Assembly: GCF_036516095.1 (NCBI RefSeq)
Contig: NZ_DATBUM010000083.1
Location: forward strand, 1 to 64,000
Source: Fusobacterium_C sp036516095
Lineage (GTDB): Bacteria > Fusobacteriota > Fusobacteriia > Fusobacteriales > Fusobacteriaceae
DNA: 64,000 nucleotides
Direction of reading: 5' to 3'
Shown: piece by piece, positions 17,571 to 26,560 of the stretch
Layout of the letters: each line of letters begins with the position of its first letter
Numbering within the stretch: the first letter of the stretch is position 1
The notes under the pieces: generated by a model
Told to the model about the DNA's origin: nothing
Database searches by the model: none
What the model saw: only the letters and a program-made list of their open reading frames with translations
Position numbers and translations under genes: made by a program

Positions 17571-18549
17571 AGTTTTGATCATGCTTTTTTGTTTACTTCT
17601 AGGGACGGTAGCCTATGCCAAGGAAACAAAATATGAGGAGAGTCGATTTTTATTCGGAACCTATATCAAGATTACCACCTATTCTGAAAATACTGCAAAT
17701 GCAAAAAAAGCAATTCAAGCTGCCTTTCAAGAAATTGACAGAATTGACAAAAAATTTAACAGTAAGACGGAGGGAAGCATTATTTATCGCCTAAATCATG
17801 CTTCCAACAAAGAAATTTCTTTGGATCAGGAGGGAAAGTTGTTATTTCAGACCATTCAAAAAGCTTATCTCCTATCTCATAAAAAATACGATATTACGAT
17901 TTCTCCCTTGTTCAACCTTTGGAATTTTGAACAGCCTGAAAAGGCAAAAATTCCTGGTAAGACTGCTTTAGAGAAAAGTCTGAAAGAAGTGGATTTTGAT
18001 AAGGTAAAAATACAAGGAAATACTTTAAAACTTCTTTCTCCTGTCAAAGAAATTGACACAGGCTCTTTTTTAAAGGGCTATGCTTTGGCAAGGGCTGAAA
18101 AAGTTTTGAAGGAAAAAGGAATAAAAAGTGCTTTTATCAGTTCTATTTCGAGTATTGACCTGTTGGGAAGCAAACCGGAGGGAAAGCCCTGGAAGATTGC
18201 TTTGGAAAATCCTGAAAATGTAAACGACATGTTGGGAGTTTTGTCTTTAAAAGACAAAGCTTTGGGAGTTTCGGGAGATTATCAAACCTATGTGGAAATT
18301 CAAGGAAAGAAGTATCATCATATTTTGGATAAGACAACAGGTTACCCCGTTACCGATAAAAAAATGGTGGTTGTCCTTTGCAAAGACGGTTTTGAAGCCG
18401 ATGTGTATTCGACTGCATTTTTTTTGATGCCGATTTCTGAAATCTTGACTTATGTCAATAAAACTGAAGATTTGGAGGTTATGGTTGTGGATAAGCAGAT
18501 GAAATTTCACATGAGTAAAGGCTTTTCACAATATTTCTCAAAAAAATAG
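17554..18549 (+). CDS. apbE: FAD:protein FMN transferase (ApbE family)
   Basis: 331 residues. An N-terminal signal peptide (about 1-22, ending AYA) exports it; it has no lipobox cysteine. ApbE enzymes hydrolyse FAD and attach FMN to a Thr or Ser of target proteins outside the inner membrane, such as Rnf/Nqr subunits. Family motifs are present: DTGSFLKGYA near residue 168, SGDYQTY, HHILDKTTGYP and a DVYSTAFFL segment with the metal-binding Asp. It overlaps rpoZ by 17 nt. No flavinylation target is visible in the window. Confidence 0.88.
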   Translation: MKTITRVLIMLFCLLLGTVAYAKETKYEESRFLFGTYIKITTYSENTANAKKAIQAAFQEIDRIDKKFNSKTEGSIIYRLNHASNKEISLDQEGKLLFQTIQKAYLLSHKKYDITISPLFNLWNFEQPEKAKIPGKTALEKSLKEVDFDKVKIQGNTLKLLSPVKEIDTGSFLKGYALARAEKVLKEKGIKSAFISSISSIDLLGSKPEGKPWKIALENPENVNDMLGVLSLKDKALGVSGDYQTYVEIQGKKYHHILDKTTGYPVTDKKMVVVLCKDGFEADVYSTAFFLMPISEILTYVNKTEDLEVMVVDKQMKFHMSKGFSQYFSKK

Positions 18550-18550
18550 C

Positions 18551-18579
18551 TTGTCATATGGGAGTTTTTACATTATAAT
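18551..18579 (+). promoter_or_regulatory. Promoter of hppA
   Basis: TTGTCA (18551-18556), a 17-bp spacer, then TATAAT (18574-18579), beginning 1 nt after the apbE stop. This gives the pyrophosphatase its own promoter. Confidence 0.8.
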
Positions 18580-18617
18580 AAATAAGTTAAATAAAATTAA
18601 AAAATGGAGGGAATATC

Positions 18618-20651
18618 ATGGAACAAATGTTTATGTATTTTGGTATCATAGCAGGAATTATTTCATTGATTGCTGCATTCTATTATGCCAAAAAAGTGGA
18701 AAGCTATTCAATTAACATTCCTAGAGTAGCAGAAATTACAGAAGCCATTCGAGAGGGAGCTATGGCGTTTTTGACAGCGGAATATAAAATTTTAATTTGG
18801 TTTGTCATTGCCATTGCTGTATTGTTGGGAATTGCGATTAGTCCATTTACAGCAGTTGCCTTTGTATTGGGAGCGATTACTTCCGCAATTGCCGGAAATA
18901 TTGGAATGAGAATTGCTACGAAAGCCAACGGAAGAACAGCGATTGCAGCGAAAGAGGGAGGATTGGCAAAAGCTTTAGACGTTGCTTTCTCCGGGGGAGC
19001 TGTTATGGGATTATCCGTTGTTGGATTGGGAATTCTAATGTTATCCATTGTAATGTTGGTGTTGACCGGAATGGGAATGGAATTATCTACCGTTGCAGCC
19101 GAATTGACAGGATTTGGAATGGGAGCTTCTTCGATTGCTTTGTTTGCAAGAGTAGGAGGAGGAATTTATACAAAAGCTGCAGACGTGGGAGCAGACTTAG
19201 TGGGAAAAGTGGAAGCAGGAATTCCGGAAGATGACCCTAGAAACCCGGCAACGATTGCAGATAACGTAGGAGATAACGTAGGGGACGTTGCTGGAATGGG
19301 AGCGGACTTATTTGAATCTTATGTGGGATCTATCATTGCAGCTGTTGCTTTAGGAACATTTATTGCAGTACATGAAACGGGAATGACAGCCATTGGATAT
19401 ATTTTTGCTCCTTTGGTTCTTGCAGGATTGGGAATTATTGCCTCTATTTTGGCATCTTTTACTGTAAAAACAAACGATCCGAATGCCGTGCATCATAAAT
19501 TGGAAACAGGAACAAGAATTGCAGGATTATTGACAATTATCGCTTCTTTTGGAGTAATCAAGTATTTTGAATTGCCTCTTGGAGTATTCTGGGCAATTGT
19601 AGCAGGATTGGTGGCAGGATTGGTTATTGCTTACTTCACAGGATTGTATACCGATACTCATACAAAAGCGGTGAACAGAATTTCAGATGCAGCGAGTACA
19701 GGAGCAGCCACTGCTATTATTGAAGGATTGGCAGTAGGAATGGAATCTACCGTAGCACCGATTATTATTATTGCGATTGCAATTATTATCGCTTTCCAAC
19801 AAGGTGGATTGTATGGAATTGCGATTGCGGCAGTGGGAATGTTGGCAACTACGGGAATGGTTGTTGCCGTTGACGCCTATGGACCGGTTGCAGACAATGC
19901 CGGAGGAATCGCAGAAATGTCGGAATTGCCATCGGAAGTAAGAGAAACAACAGACAAGTTGGATGCGGTTGGAAACTCTACCGCAGCGGTTGGAAAAGGA
20001 TTTGCAGTGGGATCAGCAGCTTTAACCGCTTTATCTTTATTTGCAACTTACAAACAAACAGTTGACAGCATGACAGATTTTGATTTAGTCATTGACGTAA
20101 CCAATCCGGAAGTTATCGTAGGATTGTTTATCGGAGGAATGTTGACTTTCTTATTTGCCGCTTTAACGATGACAGCCGTTGGAAAGGCAGCAATTGAAAT
20201 GGTAGAAGAAGTAAGAAGACAATTCAGAGAAATTCCGGGAATTATGGAAAAGAAAGCAAAACCAGATTACAAGAGATGTGTGGAAATCTCTACGCATTCT
20301 TCTTTAAAACAAATGATTTTACCGGGAGTATTGGCAATTGTAGCTCCTGTGGTAGTAGGAGTTTGGTCAGTACAAGCTTTAGGAGGATTATTAGCCGGAG
20401 CCTTAGTAACAGGAATTTTGATGGCAATTATGATGGCAAATGCCGGAGGAGCTTGGGATAACGGGAAAAAACAAATTGAAGCGGGATACAAGGGAGACGG
20501 AAAAGGATCTGACAGACATAAGGCAGCCGTGGTTGGAGATACCGTAGGAGATCCGTTCAAAGATACTTCCGGACCATCTATGAATATCTTAATTAAATTG
20601 ATGACGATTGTATCAGTCGTATTGGTACCGTTCTTTGTAAAATTTATTTAA
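18618..20651 (+). CDS. hppA: Membrane-bound ion-translocating pyrophosphatase
   Basis: 677 residues with about 16 membrane helices. It couples pyrophosphate hydrolysis to Na+ and/or H+ export. Catalytic signatures include GGGIYTKAADVGADLVGKVE, DDPRNPATIADNVGDNVGD and the late GDTVGDPFKDTSGPS. The segment GNSTAAVGK has Ala where K+-independent enzymes have Lys, pointing to the K+-dependent subfamily. Whether it pumps Na+ or H+ needs finer residue analysis. Strong own promoter and terminator. In fermenting anaerobes it recovers energy from biosynthetic pyrophosphate. Confidence 0.93.
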   Translation: MEQMFMYFGIIAGIISLIAAFYYAKKVESYSINIPRVAEITEAIREGAMAFLTAEYKILIWFVIAIAVLLGIAISPFTAVAFVLGAITSAIAGNIGMRIATKANGRTAIAAKEGGLAKALDVAFSGGAVMGLSVVGLGILMLSIVMLVLTGMGMELSTVAAELTGFGMGASSIALFARVGGGIYTKAADVGADLVGKVEAGIPEDDPRNPATIADNVGDNVGDVAGMGADLFESYVGSIIAAVALGTFIAVHETGMTAIGYIFAPLVLAGLGIIASILASFTVKTNDPNAVHHKLETGTRIAGLLTIIASFGVIKYFELPLGVFWAIVAGLVAGLVIAYFTGLYTDTHTKAVNRISDAASTGAATAIIEGLAVGMESTVAPIIIIAIAIIIAFQQGGLYGIAIAAVGMLATTGMVVAVDAYGPVADNAGGIAEMSELPSEVRETTDKLDAVGNSTAAVGKGFAVGSAALTALSLFATYKQTVDSMTDFDLVIDVTNPEVIVGLFIGGMLTFLFAALTMTAVGKAAIEMVEEVRRQFREIPGIMEKKAKPDYKRCVEISTHSSLKQMILPGVLAIVAPVVVGVWSVQALGGLLAGALVTGILMAIMMANAGGAWDNGKKQIEAGYKGDGKGSDRHKAAVVGDTVGDPFKDTSGPSMNILIKLMTIVSVVLVPFFVKFI

Positions 20652-20681
20652 GAGAATAAGAAAGAAATAGAAAGAAAATAG

Positions 20682-20722
20682 AAATGGGATTACTGTTATA
20701 AAACAGTTAGTCCCATTTTTTT
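20682..20722 (+). terminator. Terminator of hppA
   Basis: AATGGGA and an inner ACTGTT pair with AACAGT and TCCCATT, followed by TTTTTT. Confidence 0.9.
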
Positions 20723-20761
20723 ATATTTTTTCATTGAAAAAAATTTTTTTAAAATTATCGT

Positions 20762-20790
20762 TTGACAAAACAAAAAAAGTTTTATATAAT
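20762..20790 (+). promoter_or_regulatory. Consensus promoter of the DUF3798/ABC operon
   Basis: TTGACA (20762-20767), exactly 17 bp, TATAAT (20785-20790): a perfect sigma-70-type promoter, followed by a leader of about 60 nt. Confidence 0.9.
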
Positions 20791-20860
20791 AAACGAAAAT
20801 ATCGAAAGAAATAAAAAAATAGTACGATTGTACTAAAAAAATAACAAGGGGGAAGTGTGC

Positions 20861-22099
20861 ATGAAAAAGTATGTATTGGCTTTATTCGTAAGTTTAGCTT
20901 TCATTGTATTGGCAGCGTGTGGGAAAAAAGCGCCGGAAGAAGCGAGCGCTCCGGAAGCAATGGCAGCAGAAAGTAATGGAAATTATCATATCGGTGTGAT
21001 TTCAGGAACTGTTTCTCAGTCGGAAGACGGATTGCGTGGGGCGGAAGCAGTGGTACAAGAATATGGTGCTTTGGAAAACGGTGGACGAGTGGTTCATGTA
21101 ACCTATCCTGATAACTTTATGCAAGAACAAGAAACTACCATTTCTAAAATTGTCTCTTTGGCAGATGATCCGGAAATGAAGGTCATTGTCATTGCGGAAG
21201 CAATTCCGGGAACGGCGGCAGCTTTCAAGGCGATTAAAGAAAAAAGACCTGACATCGTGTTAATGGCAAATACACCTCATGAAGATCCGGAATTGATTTC
21301 TCAATATGCTGATGTTTCTGTTCACCCGGACAGTGTGGCAAGAGGATATTTGATTGTGAAAGCGGCTCATGATTTAGGAGCAAAGAAATTTATGCATATT
21401 TCTTTCCCTAGACACTTAGGATATGAATTGATTGCCAGAAGAAGAGCAATTTTCCAAGAAACTGCAAAAGATTTGGGAATGGAATATATTGAAATGTCAG
21501 CTCCGGATCCTGTCAGTGACGTAGGAGTACCGGGAGCACAACAATTTATTTTGGAACAAGTTCCAAACTGGTTGGAAAAATATGGAAAAGATGTGGCATT
21601 CTTCGCAACAAATGATGCACAAACAGAACCTTTATTGAAGAAAATTGCAGAAATTGGAGGATATTTTATTGAAGCGGATTTACCGTCTCCAACGATGGGA
21701 TATCCGGGAGCTTTGGGAGTGCAATTTGCAGACGATGAAAAAGGAGATTGGCCAAAAATTTTAGCAAAAGTGGAAGACGCCGTGAAAAATGCAGGTGGAG
21801 CTGAAAGAATGGGAACATGGGCTTTCTCTTATAACTTTGCTTCTGTACAAGCTTTAACAGATTTGGCAATGAAACATTTAGATCAAGGAACGGATTTAAA
21901 AGATTTTAATGCTTTGTTGGAATCTTATCAAAAATATACTCCGGGAGCCGGATGGAATGGAAGTAAGTATGTGGATGCCAACGGAGTTGAAAAAGATAAT
22001 TTCTTCATGTTATATCAAGATACCTATGTCTTTGGAAAAGGATATTTACATATGACAGATGAAAAAGTTCCAGAAAAATATTTTGAAATAAAGAAATAG
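20861..22099 (+). CDS. DUF3798-type solute-binding lipoprotein of an ABC importer
   Basis: 412 residues beginning with a lipoprotein signal, LAAC with lipidated Cys20. The rest resembles the periplasmic-binding fold of BMP/sugar receptors: an early YHIGVISGTVSQSEDG strand-helix, then alternating segments such as VIVIAEAIPGTA and FFATNDAQTEP. I believe it belongs to the DUF3798 family, whose ligand is not established. ATG 20861 is preferred over GTG 20855 because of spacing from AAGGGGG. Perfect promoter upstream, attenuator hairpin downstream, then ATPase and permeases. The layout parallels nucleoside (PnrA/BmpA) importers, so a nucleoside-like ligand is possible. Confidence 0.8.
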   Translation: MKKYVLALFVSLAFIVLAACGKKAPEEASAPEAMAAESNGNYHIGVISGTVSQSEDGLRGAEAVVQEYGALENGGRVVHVTYPDNFMQEQETTISKIVSLADDPEMKVIVIAEAIPGTAAAFKAIKEKRPDIVLMANTPHEDPELISQYADVSVHPDSVARGYLIVKAAHDLGAKKFMHISFPRHLGYELIARRRAIFQETAKDLGMEYIEMSAPDPVSDVGVPGAQQFILEQVPNWLEKYGKDVAFFATNDAQTEPLLKKIAEIGGYFIEADLPSPTMGYPGALGVQFADDEKGDWPKILAKVEDAVKNAGGAERMGTWAFSYNFASVQALTDLAMKHLDQGTDLKDFNALLESYQKYTPGAGWNGSKYVDANGVEKDNFFMLYQDTYVFGKGYLHMTDEKVPEKYFEIKK

Positions 22100-22110
22100 A
22101 ATAGAAATTA

Positions 22111-22144
22111 GGGGAAAGTTAACTCCTTTCCCCTTTTCTTTTTT
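22111..22144 (+). terminator. Attenuating terminator after the lipoprotein gene
   Basis: GGGGAAAG (22111-22118) pairs with CTTTCCCC (22126-22133), followed by TTTTCTTTTTT. Being inside the operon, it probably allows partial read-through so that the receptor outnumbers the ABC subunits. Confidence 0.8.
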
Positions 22145-22165
22145 AAAAACGGGGTGAAGGAAAGT

Positions 22166-23761
22166 ATGGATGAGATTTTATTGAGAGCAGAAAATTTATC
22201 CAAAGCATTTGGAGAAAATACTGTTTTGAAAGATATAAATTTTACCATAAAACCGGGAGAAATTGTCGGTTTAGTCGGAGAGAACGGAGCAGGAAAATCA
22301 ACCTTGATGAAGATTATTTTCGGAATGGAAGTGATTCAGGCAACAGGAGGTTATGGAGGAAAATTAGAATTTGAGGGGAAAGAAGTTCATTTTTCCAGTC
22401 CTTTTGAAGCTTTGGAAGCGGGAATCGGAATGGTGCATCAGGAATTTTCTTTGATTCCGGGATTTGAAGCGGGAGAGAATATTGTTTTAAACCGAGAATC
22501 TACCAAAAAAGGAATCTCTGAGTATTTGTTCGGAAATAGGATTCGAAAAATCAATGAAAAAGAAAATTTGGAAAGAGCCAGAAATGCCATTGAGCGATTA
22601 GGAGTGGAACAATTACAGGCGGAAACTCCTATTTCCGAAATGCCGGTGGCACATAAGCAGTTTACGGAAATTGCGAGAGAAATAGAACGGGAAAAAACGA
22701 AATTATTAGTATTGGACGAACCGACAGCGGTACTTACGGAAGAGGAAGCGAAAGTGTTAATTTCCACGATGAAGACATTGTCGGATAAGGGCATTGCTAT
22801 TATTTTTATTACTCATAGATTACAGGAAATTTTAGATGTTTCGGATAAGGTCATTGTTCTTCGAGACGGAGTGTTAATCAATACAGTGGAAACCAAGAAC
22901 ACCAATGTAAATCAAATTACAGAGTGGATGATAGGAAGAAAAATGTCCATGACGGAAGACACGGAACAAGGAAGAAAAGAAGAGGCGGAAGACATCATAG
23001 AAATCAGAGATTTATGGGTGGATATGCCTGGAGAAATGGTTAAAAAACTAAACCTTACTGTTAAAAAAGGAGAGATTTTAGGATTGGGAGGAATGGCAGG
23101 ACAAGGAAAAATCGGAATTGCCAATGGAGTGATGGGACTCTACGCTGCCGGAGGAGAAGTCTTGTATGCCGGAGAACCGCTGGTTTTAAATCATCCGACA
23201 GAAGCTCTTTCCAGAGGGATTTTCTTTGTTTCCGAGGATAGAAAGGGTGTCGGACTTTTGTTGGAGGACTCGATTGAGAAAAATATTGCCTATCCGGCAT
23301 TACAAATTAAGCAACAATTTTTGAAAAAGCAATTTGGATTGTTTCAAATGTTGGATGAAAAGGCAGTGACAGAAAATGCCAAGAAATATATTGAAAAACT
23401 GGAAATTCGTTGTACCAGCTCAAAACAATTGGTAAAGGAATTGAGCGGGGGAAATCAACAAAAAGTTTGTTTGGCAAAAGCATTTACCATGGATCCCGAA
23501 GTATTATTCGTGTCCGAACCGACTCGTGGAATTGATATTGGTGCGAAACAGTTGGTATTGGAGACCTTAAAAGAGTATAATCAGGAAAAGGGAACGACGA
23601 TTATCATTACTTCGTCGGAAATTGAAGAACTTCGTAGTATTTGTGATAGAATTGCCGTTATCAATGAGGGAAAAGTGGCCGGAATTTTATCTCCGAAAGC
23701 AGATATTTTAGAGTTTGGTAGGTTAATGGTCGGAGCAAAGGAAGGAGGGAAGGAACAATGA
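22166..23761 (+). CDS. ABC transporter ATP-binding protein, duplicated (sugar/nucleoside type)
   Basis: 531 residues with two nucleotide-binding domains in one chain, like RbsA, MglA and the nucleoside importer ATPases. The first half is complete: GENGAGKS, a family-typical degenerate signature followed by KQFTEIAREI, and LLVLDEPTAVL. The second half has a degenerate Walker A (GGMAGQGKIG) but an intact LSGGNQQKV and SEPTRGIDIGAK, the usual asymmetry of this family. ATG 22166 sits behind GAAGGA; GTG 22154 is possible but less well placed. The stop overlaps the next permease (ATGA). Confidence 0.9.
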   Translation: MDEILLRAENLSKAFGENTVLKDINFTIKPGEIVGLVGENGAGKSTLMKIIFGMEVIQATGGYGGKLEFEGKEVHFSSPFEALEAGIGMVHQEFSLIPGFEAGENIVLNRESTKKGISEYLFGNRIRKINEKENLERARNAIERLGVEQLQAETPISEMPVAHKQFTEIAREIEREKTKLLVLDEPTAVLTEEEAKVLISTMKTLSDKGIAIIFITHRLQEILDVSDKVIVLRDGVLINTVETKNTNVNQITEWMIGRKMSMTEDTEQGRKEEAEDIIEIRDLWVDMPGEMVKKLNLTVKKGEILGLGGMAGQGKIGIANGVMGLYAAGGEVLYAGEPLVLNHPTEALSRGIFFVSEDRKGVGLLLEDSIEKNIAYPALQIKQQFLKKQFGLFQMLDEKAVTENAKKYIEKLEIRCTSSKQLVKELSGGNQQKVCLAKAFTMDPEVLFVSEPTRGIDIGAKQLVLETLKEYNQEKGTTIIITSSEIEELRSICDRIAVINEGKVAGILSPKADILEFGRLMVGAKEGGKEQ

Positions 23762-24798
23762 TATATTGGAAAAAAATCATAGAAAAAATTGGATGGCCAA
23801 GAATGATTATCGGGCTTTTCCTACTTTCTACCTATTGTATTGCTCCTTTTGTGAAAATTCCATTGTTTGTGGCTTTTCGAGATACCTTTACCCGTTTCGG
23901 AATGAATGCAATTTTGGTTCTATCATTGATGCCGATGATTGAAGCGGGGGCAGGACTTAACTTTGGAATGCCTTTGGGAATTGAAGCCGGATTATTGGGA
24001 GCTTTAATCAGTATTCAGTTAGGTTTGGAGGGAGGAATCGGATTTTTTGCAGCCATTCTGATTGCGATTCCTTTTGCCATTCTGTTTGGTTGGGTGTATG
24101 GATTTATTTTGAACCGAGTCAAAGGGGGAGAAATGATGATTGCCACCTATATCGGATTTTCCATGGTATCTTTCATGTGTATGATGTTTTTATTGCTTCC
24201 CTTTACCAAAGCGGATATGATTTGGGCCTACGGTGGAGAGGGATTGAGAACTACGATTAGTGTGGAACGATATTGGCAGAAAATTTTAGATGATCTGATT
24301 GGAATTCATTGGGAGCTTCTCCCTGTGGGAGAAATCCTAATATTTGCTATTGTTGCCTTTGGAATGTGGATTTTCTTCCGAACAAGGACGGGATTATCCA
24401 TGAGTGCCGTTGGAAAAAATCCAAAATTTGCTCAGGCAACCGGAGTGAACATCAATCGAATTCGAATTCAAGCAGTTATCCTTTCCACTGTTTTAGCAGC
24501 AGTCGGAATTATTATTTATCAACAAAGTTTCGGATTTATTCAATTATATTTAGCACCGTTTTATATGGCTTTTCCGGCAATTGCAGCTATTTTAATCGGA
24601 GGAGCTTCCGTCAATCGAGTTACTGTCTGGCATGTATTGATTGGAACTTTTTTATTTCAAGGAATTTTGACGATGACACCGACAGTCGTCAATGCGGTAA
24701 TTCAAACGGATATGTCGGAAACGATTCGAATCATTGTGTCTAACGGTATGATTTTATATGCCTTGACAAGAAAAGGAGGGGGAAGCAATGCAAAGTAA
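23758..24798 (+). CDS. ABC transporter permease 1 (RbsC/BPD_transp_2 type)
   Basis: 346 residues, about 8-10 membrane helices, inner-membrane channel half. It carries the family features of a glycine-rich AGLNFGMPLGIEAGLLGAL stretch near residues 65-83 and the cytoplasmic coupling segment with GLSMSAVGKNPKFAQATGVN near residues 205-224. It overlaps the ATPase gene by 4 nt and the second permease by 11 nt, so the two probably form a heterodimer, as in BMP-type nucleoside importers. Confidence 0.88.
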   Translation: MIYWKKIIEKIGWPRMIIGLFLLSTYCIAPFVKIPLFVAFRDTFTRFGMNAILVLSLMPMIEAGAGLNFGMPLGIEAGLLGALISIQLGLEGGIGFFAAILIAIPFAILFGWVYGFILNRVKGGEMMIATYIGFSMVSFMCMMFLLLPFTKADMIWAYGGEGLRTTISVERYWQKILDDLIGIHWELLPVGEILIFAIVAFGMWIFFRTRTGLSMSAVGKNPKFAQATGVNINRIRIQAVILSTVLAAVGIIIYQQSFGFIQLYLAPFYMAFPAIAAILIGGASVNRVTVWHVLIGTFLFQGILTMTPTVVNAVIQTDMSETIRIIVSNGMILYALTRKGGGSNAK

Positions 24799-25879
24799 GT
24801 GGAAAAATCAACTCATCAATAATAGTGTTCCAATTCTGATGTTCGTGTTGGTCTTGTTTGCCTTCCCTCTATCCGGATTAAGCCTTTCTTATATTGCGAA
24901 TGAAATGCTCTTAAGAATGTCGAGAAATTTGTTCTTGGTATTGTCCTTATTGATTCCTATTATTGCAGGAATGGGACTGAATTTTGGAATTGTCTTGGGG
25001 GCAATGGGAGGACAATTAGCTCTTATTTTCGTGTCCGACTGGCATATTGTAGGCGTACAGGGAGTACTTTTGGCAATGATTCTATCGCTTCCTTTCTCTA
25101 TGATATTGGGATATATCGGAGGTTCCGTATTAAATAGAGCCAAAGGAAGAGAAATGATTACTTCGATGATTTTGGGATATTTTATCAACGGAGTCTATCA
25201 ACTGATTGTTTTATATGCCATGGGAGTTGTCATTCCTTTGACGGATTCTAAAATTTTATTATCCAGTGGGAGAGGGGTACGAAATACGATTGATTTGGGA
25301 AAATTGAATGCAGCTTTGGATAAATTTATTTCTTTTAAGGTCATGAATATTGAAATTCCCATTGTCACTATTTTATTTATCCTAGCTTTATGTATCTTTA
25401 TTGTGTGGTTCCGAAGTACAAAATTAGGGCAAGACATGAGAGCGATTGGACAAGATATGGAAGTAGCTCGTTCTTCGGGAATTGAAGTGGATAAGACAAG
25501 AATTATTGCTATTGTGATTTCGACAGTATTGGCAGGAATCGGGCAGGTGATTTATCTACAAAATATAGGAACGATGAATACCTATAACAGCCATGAGCAA
25601 ATAGGAATGTTTTCCATTGCCGCTTTGTTGATTGGAGGAGCCTCTGTTGCAAAAGCAAGCATACCGAATGCTTTAGGCGGAGTTGTTTTATTTCATTTGA
25701 TGTTCGTGCTAGCTCCGAGAGCAGGAAAGGAATTGATGGGTTCCGCTCAAATCGGGGAATATTTCAGAGTGTTTGTATCCTACGGAATCATTGCTCTGGT
25801 ACTGATCATGTACGAATGGAGAGCTCAAAAGGAAAAAGAGGCGGAACGAGAGCGACTGATACAGGAACAATTGAAATAG
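24788..25879 (+). CDS. ABC transporter permease 2 (RbsC/BPD_transp_2 type)
   Basis: 363 residues, the paralogous second half of the channel. It has the same layout as permease 1: AGMGLNFGIVLGAMGGQLAL near residue 60, a coupling segment with LGQDMRAIGQDMEVARSSGI near residue 220, and a late IAALLIGGASVAKAS stretch. The C-terminus ends in a charged cytoplasmic tail rich in Glu, Lys and Arg. It overlaps permease 1 by 11 nt. A 45-nt gap separates it from the small accessory gene. Confidence 0.88.
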   Translation: MQSKWKNQLINNSVPILMFVLVLFAFPLSGLSLSYIANEMLLRMSRNLFLVLSLLIPIIAGMGLNFGIVLGAMGGQLALIFVSDWHIVGVQGVLLAMILSLPFSMILGYIGGSVLNRAKGREMITSMILGYFINGVYQLIVLYAMGVVIPLTDSKILLSSGRGVRNTIDLGKLNAALDKFISFKVMNIEIPIVTILFILALCIFIVWFRSTKLGQDMRAIGQDMEVARSSGIEVDKTRIIAIVISTVLAGIGQVIYLQNIGTMNTYNSHEQIGMFSIAALLIGGASVAKASIPNALGGVVLFHLMFVLAPRAGKELMGSAQIGEYFRVFVSYGIIALVLIMYEWRAQKEKEAERERLIQEQLK

Positions 25880-25924
25880 GAATGAAAATAGACGAATCAT
25901 TAAAAGTCAATAGGAGGGAAGAAT

Positions 25925-26254
25925 ATGGCAACAAAAAATGCAATTCAAAACTGGGGTCTTGTTGCGATTGTTTTCATCGCTATTATATATATTTTAATGC
26001 TTACAGGGAAAGAACATAGCATTATTTTAGATAATAAAAATGGACTTTCCGGACTGCGTTACAGTATTGACGGAGAAAATTATCAGGAAATGGGAACAAA
26101 AAAAATTCAAAGATATGTACAGGGAAATTCCCATACTATTTATTTGAAAAAAGCGACCGGGGAAGTCCTAGAAAAAGACTTCAAATTATCTTTTCACGAT
26201 GAGAATGTAGAAATCAGTATTCCAAATATGATGTCGGAAATTGCAAAGAAATAA
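25925..26254 (+). CDS. Small membrane-anchored protein, last gene of the ABC operon
   Basis: 109 residues: a short cytoplasmic start, one hydrophobic helix (about residues 9-26), then a hydrophilic domain of about 80 residues facing the periplasm. The domain is rich in Lys, Tyr and beta-type patterns (LSGLRYSIDG, HTIYLKKATGEVLEKDFKLSF). AGGAGGG precedes the ATG. I do not recognise a characterised family. The operon position suggests an accessory subunit of the importer, perhaps contacting the receptor or the permeases; this is inference. Confidence 0.75.
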   Translation: MATKNAIQNWGLVAIVFIAIIYILMLTGKEHSIILDNKNGLSGLRYSIDGENYQEMGTKKIQRYVQGNSHTIYLKKATGEVLEKDFKLSFHDENVEISIPNMMSEIAKK

Positions 26255-26259
26255 AAAGA

Positions 26260-26306
26260 AACTGCACCCATAATCTTGGACACAAGATAGAAGGTGCAGT
26301 TTTTTA
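26260..26306 (+). terminator. Terminator of the ABC operon
   Basis: AACTGCACC (26260-26268) pairs with GGTGCAGTT (26293-26301), with an inner ATCTT/AAGAT stem and TTTTT behind. Its sequence closely resembles the terminator at 55592-55640. Confidence 0.9.
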
Positions 26307-26501
26307 ATACTCTACCATGGTATGTCATATTTTTTTATTTTTGAGGACTCATTATAGCTCTGAATATAATTGTAGCCAATTTTGTCCTACTATAGAAGAA
26401 AATAGGAATTTCGTGTTTCAAGCATATTGTGCCAGAGTTTTCAGAAAAAGAGAAAAAATATGGAAATCAAGGGATTTTTGTTTCAGAGAGAAGGGAGAAA
26501 T
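26307..26501. other. Intergenic stretch with no supported gene
   Basis: About 195 bp of AT-rich sequence between the ABC-operon terminator and the promoter of the glucosaminidase gene. One short open frame crosses it but lacks a ribosome-binding site and protein-like composition. I see nothing else here. Confidence 0.6.
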
Positions 26502-26530
26502 TTGCTTTTTTTTAGAAAATATGTTATAAT
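26502..26530 (+). promoter_or_regulatory. Promoter of the glucosaminidase gene
   Basis: TTGCTT (26502-26507), 17 bp, TATAAT (26525-26530), about 30 nt before the ATG. Confidence 0.75.
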
Positions 26531-26560
26531 ATAGCAACTAATTTTGATGGGAGTAAATAC

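Noticed and set aside
26317..26529. Open frame of 70 codons between the ABC operon terminator and the glucosaminidase promoter
   Set aside because: No ribosome-binding site, odd composition rich in Phe, Cys and Arg, and it runs into the -10 of the next promoter.
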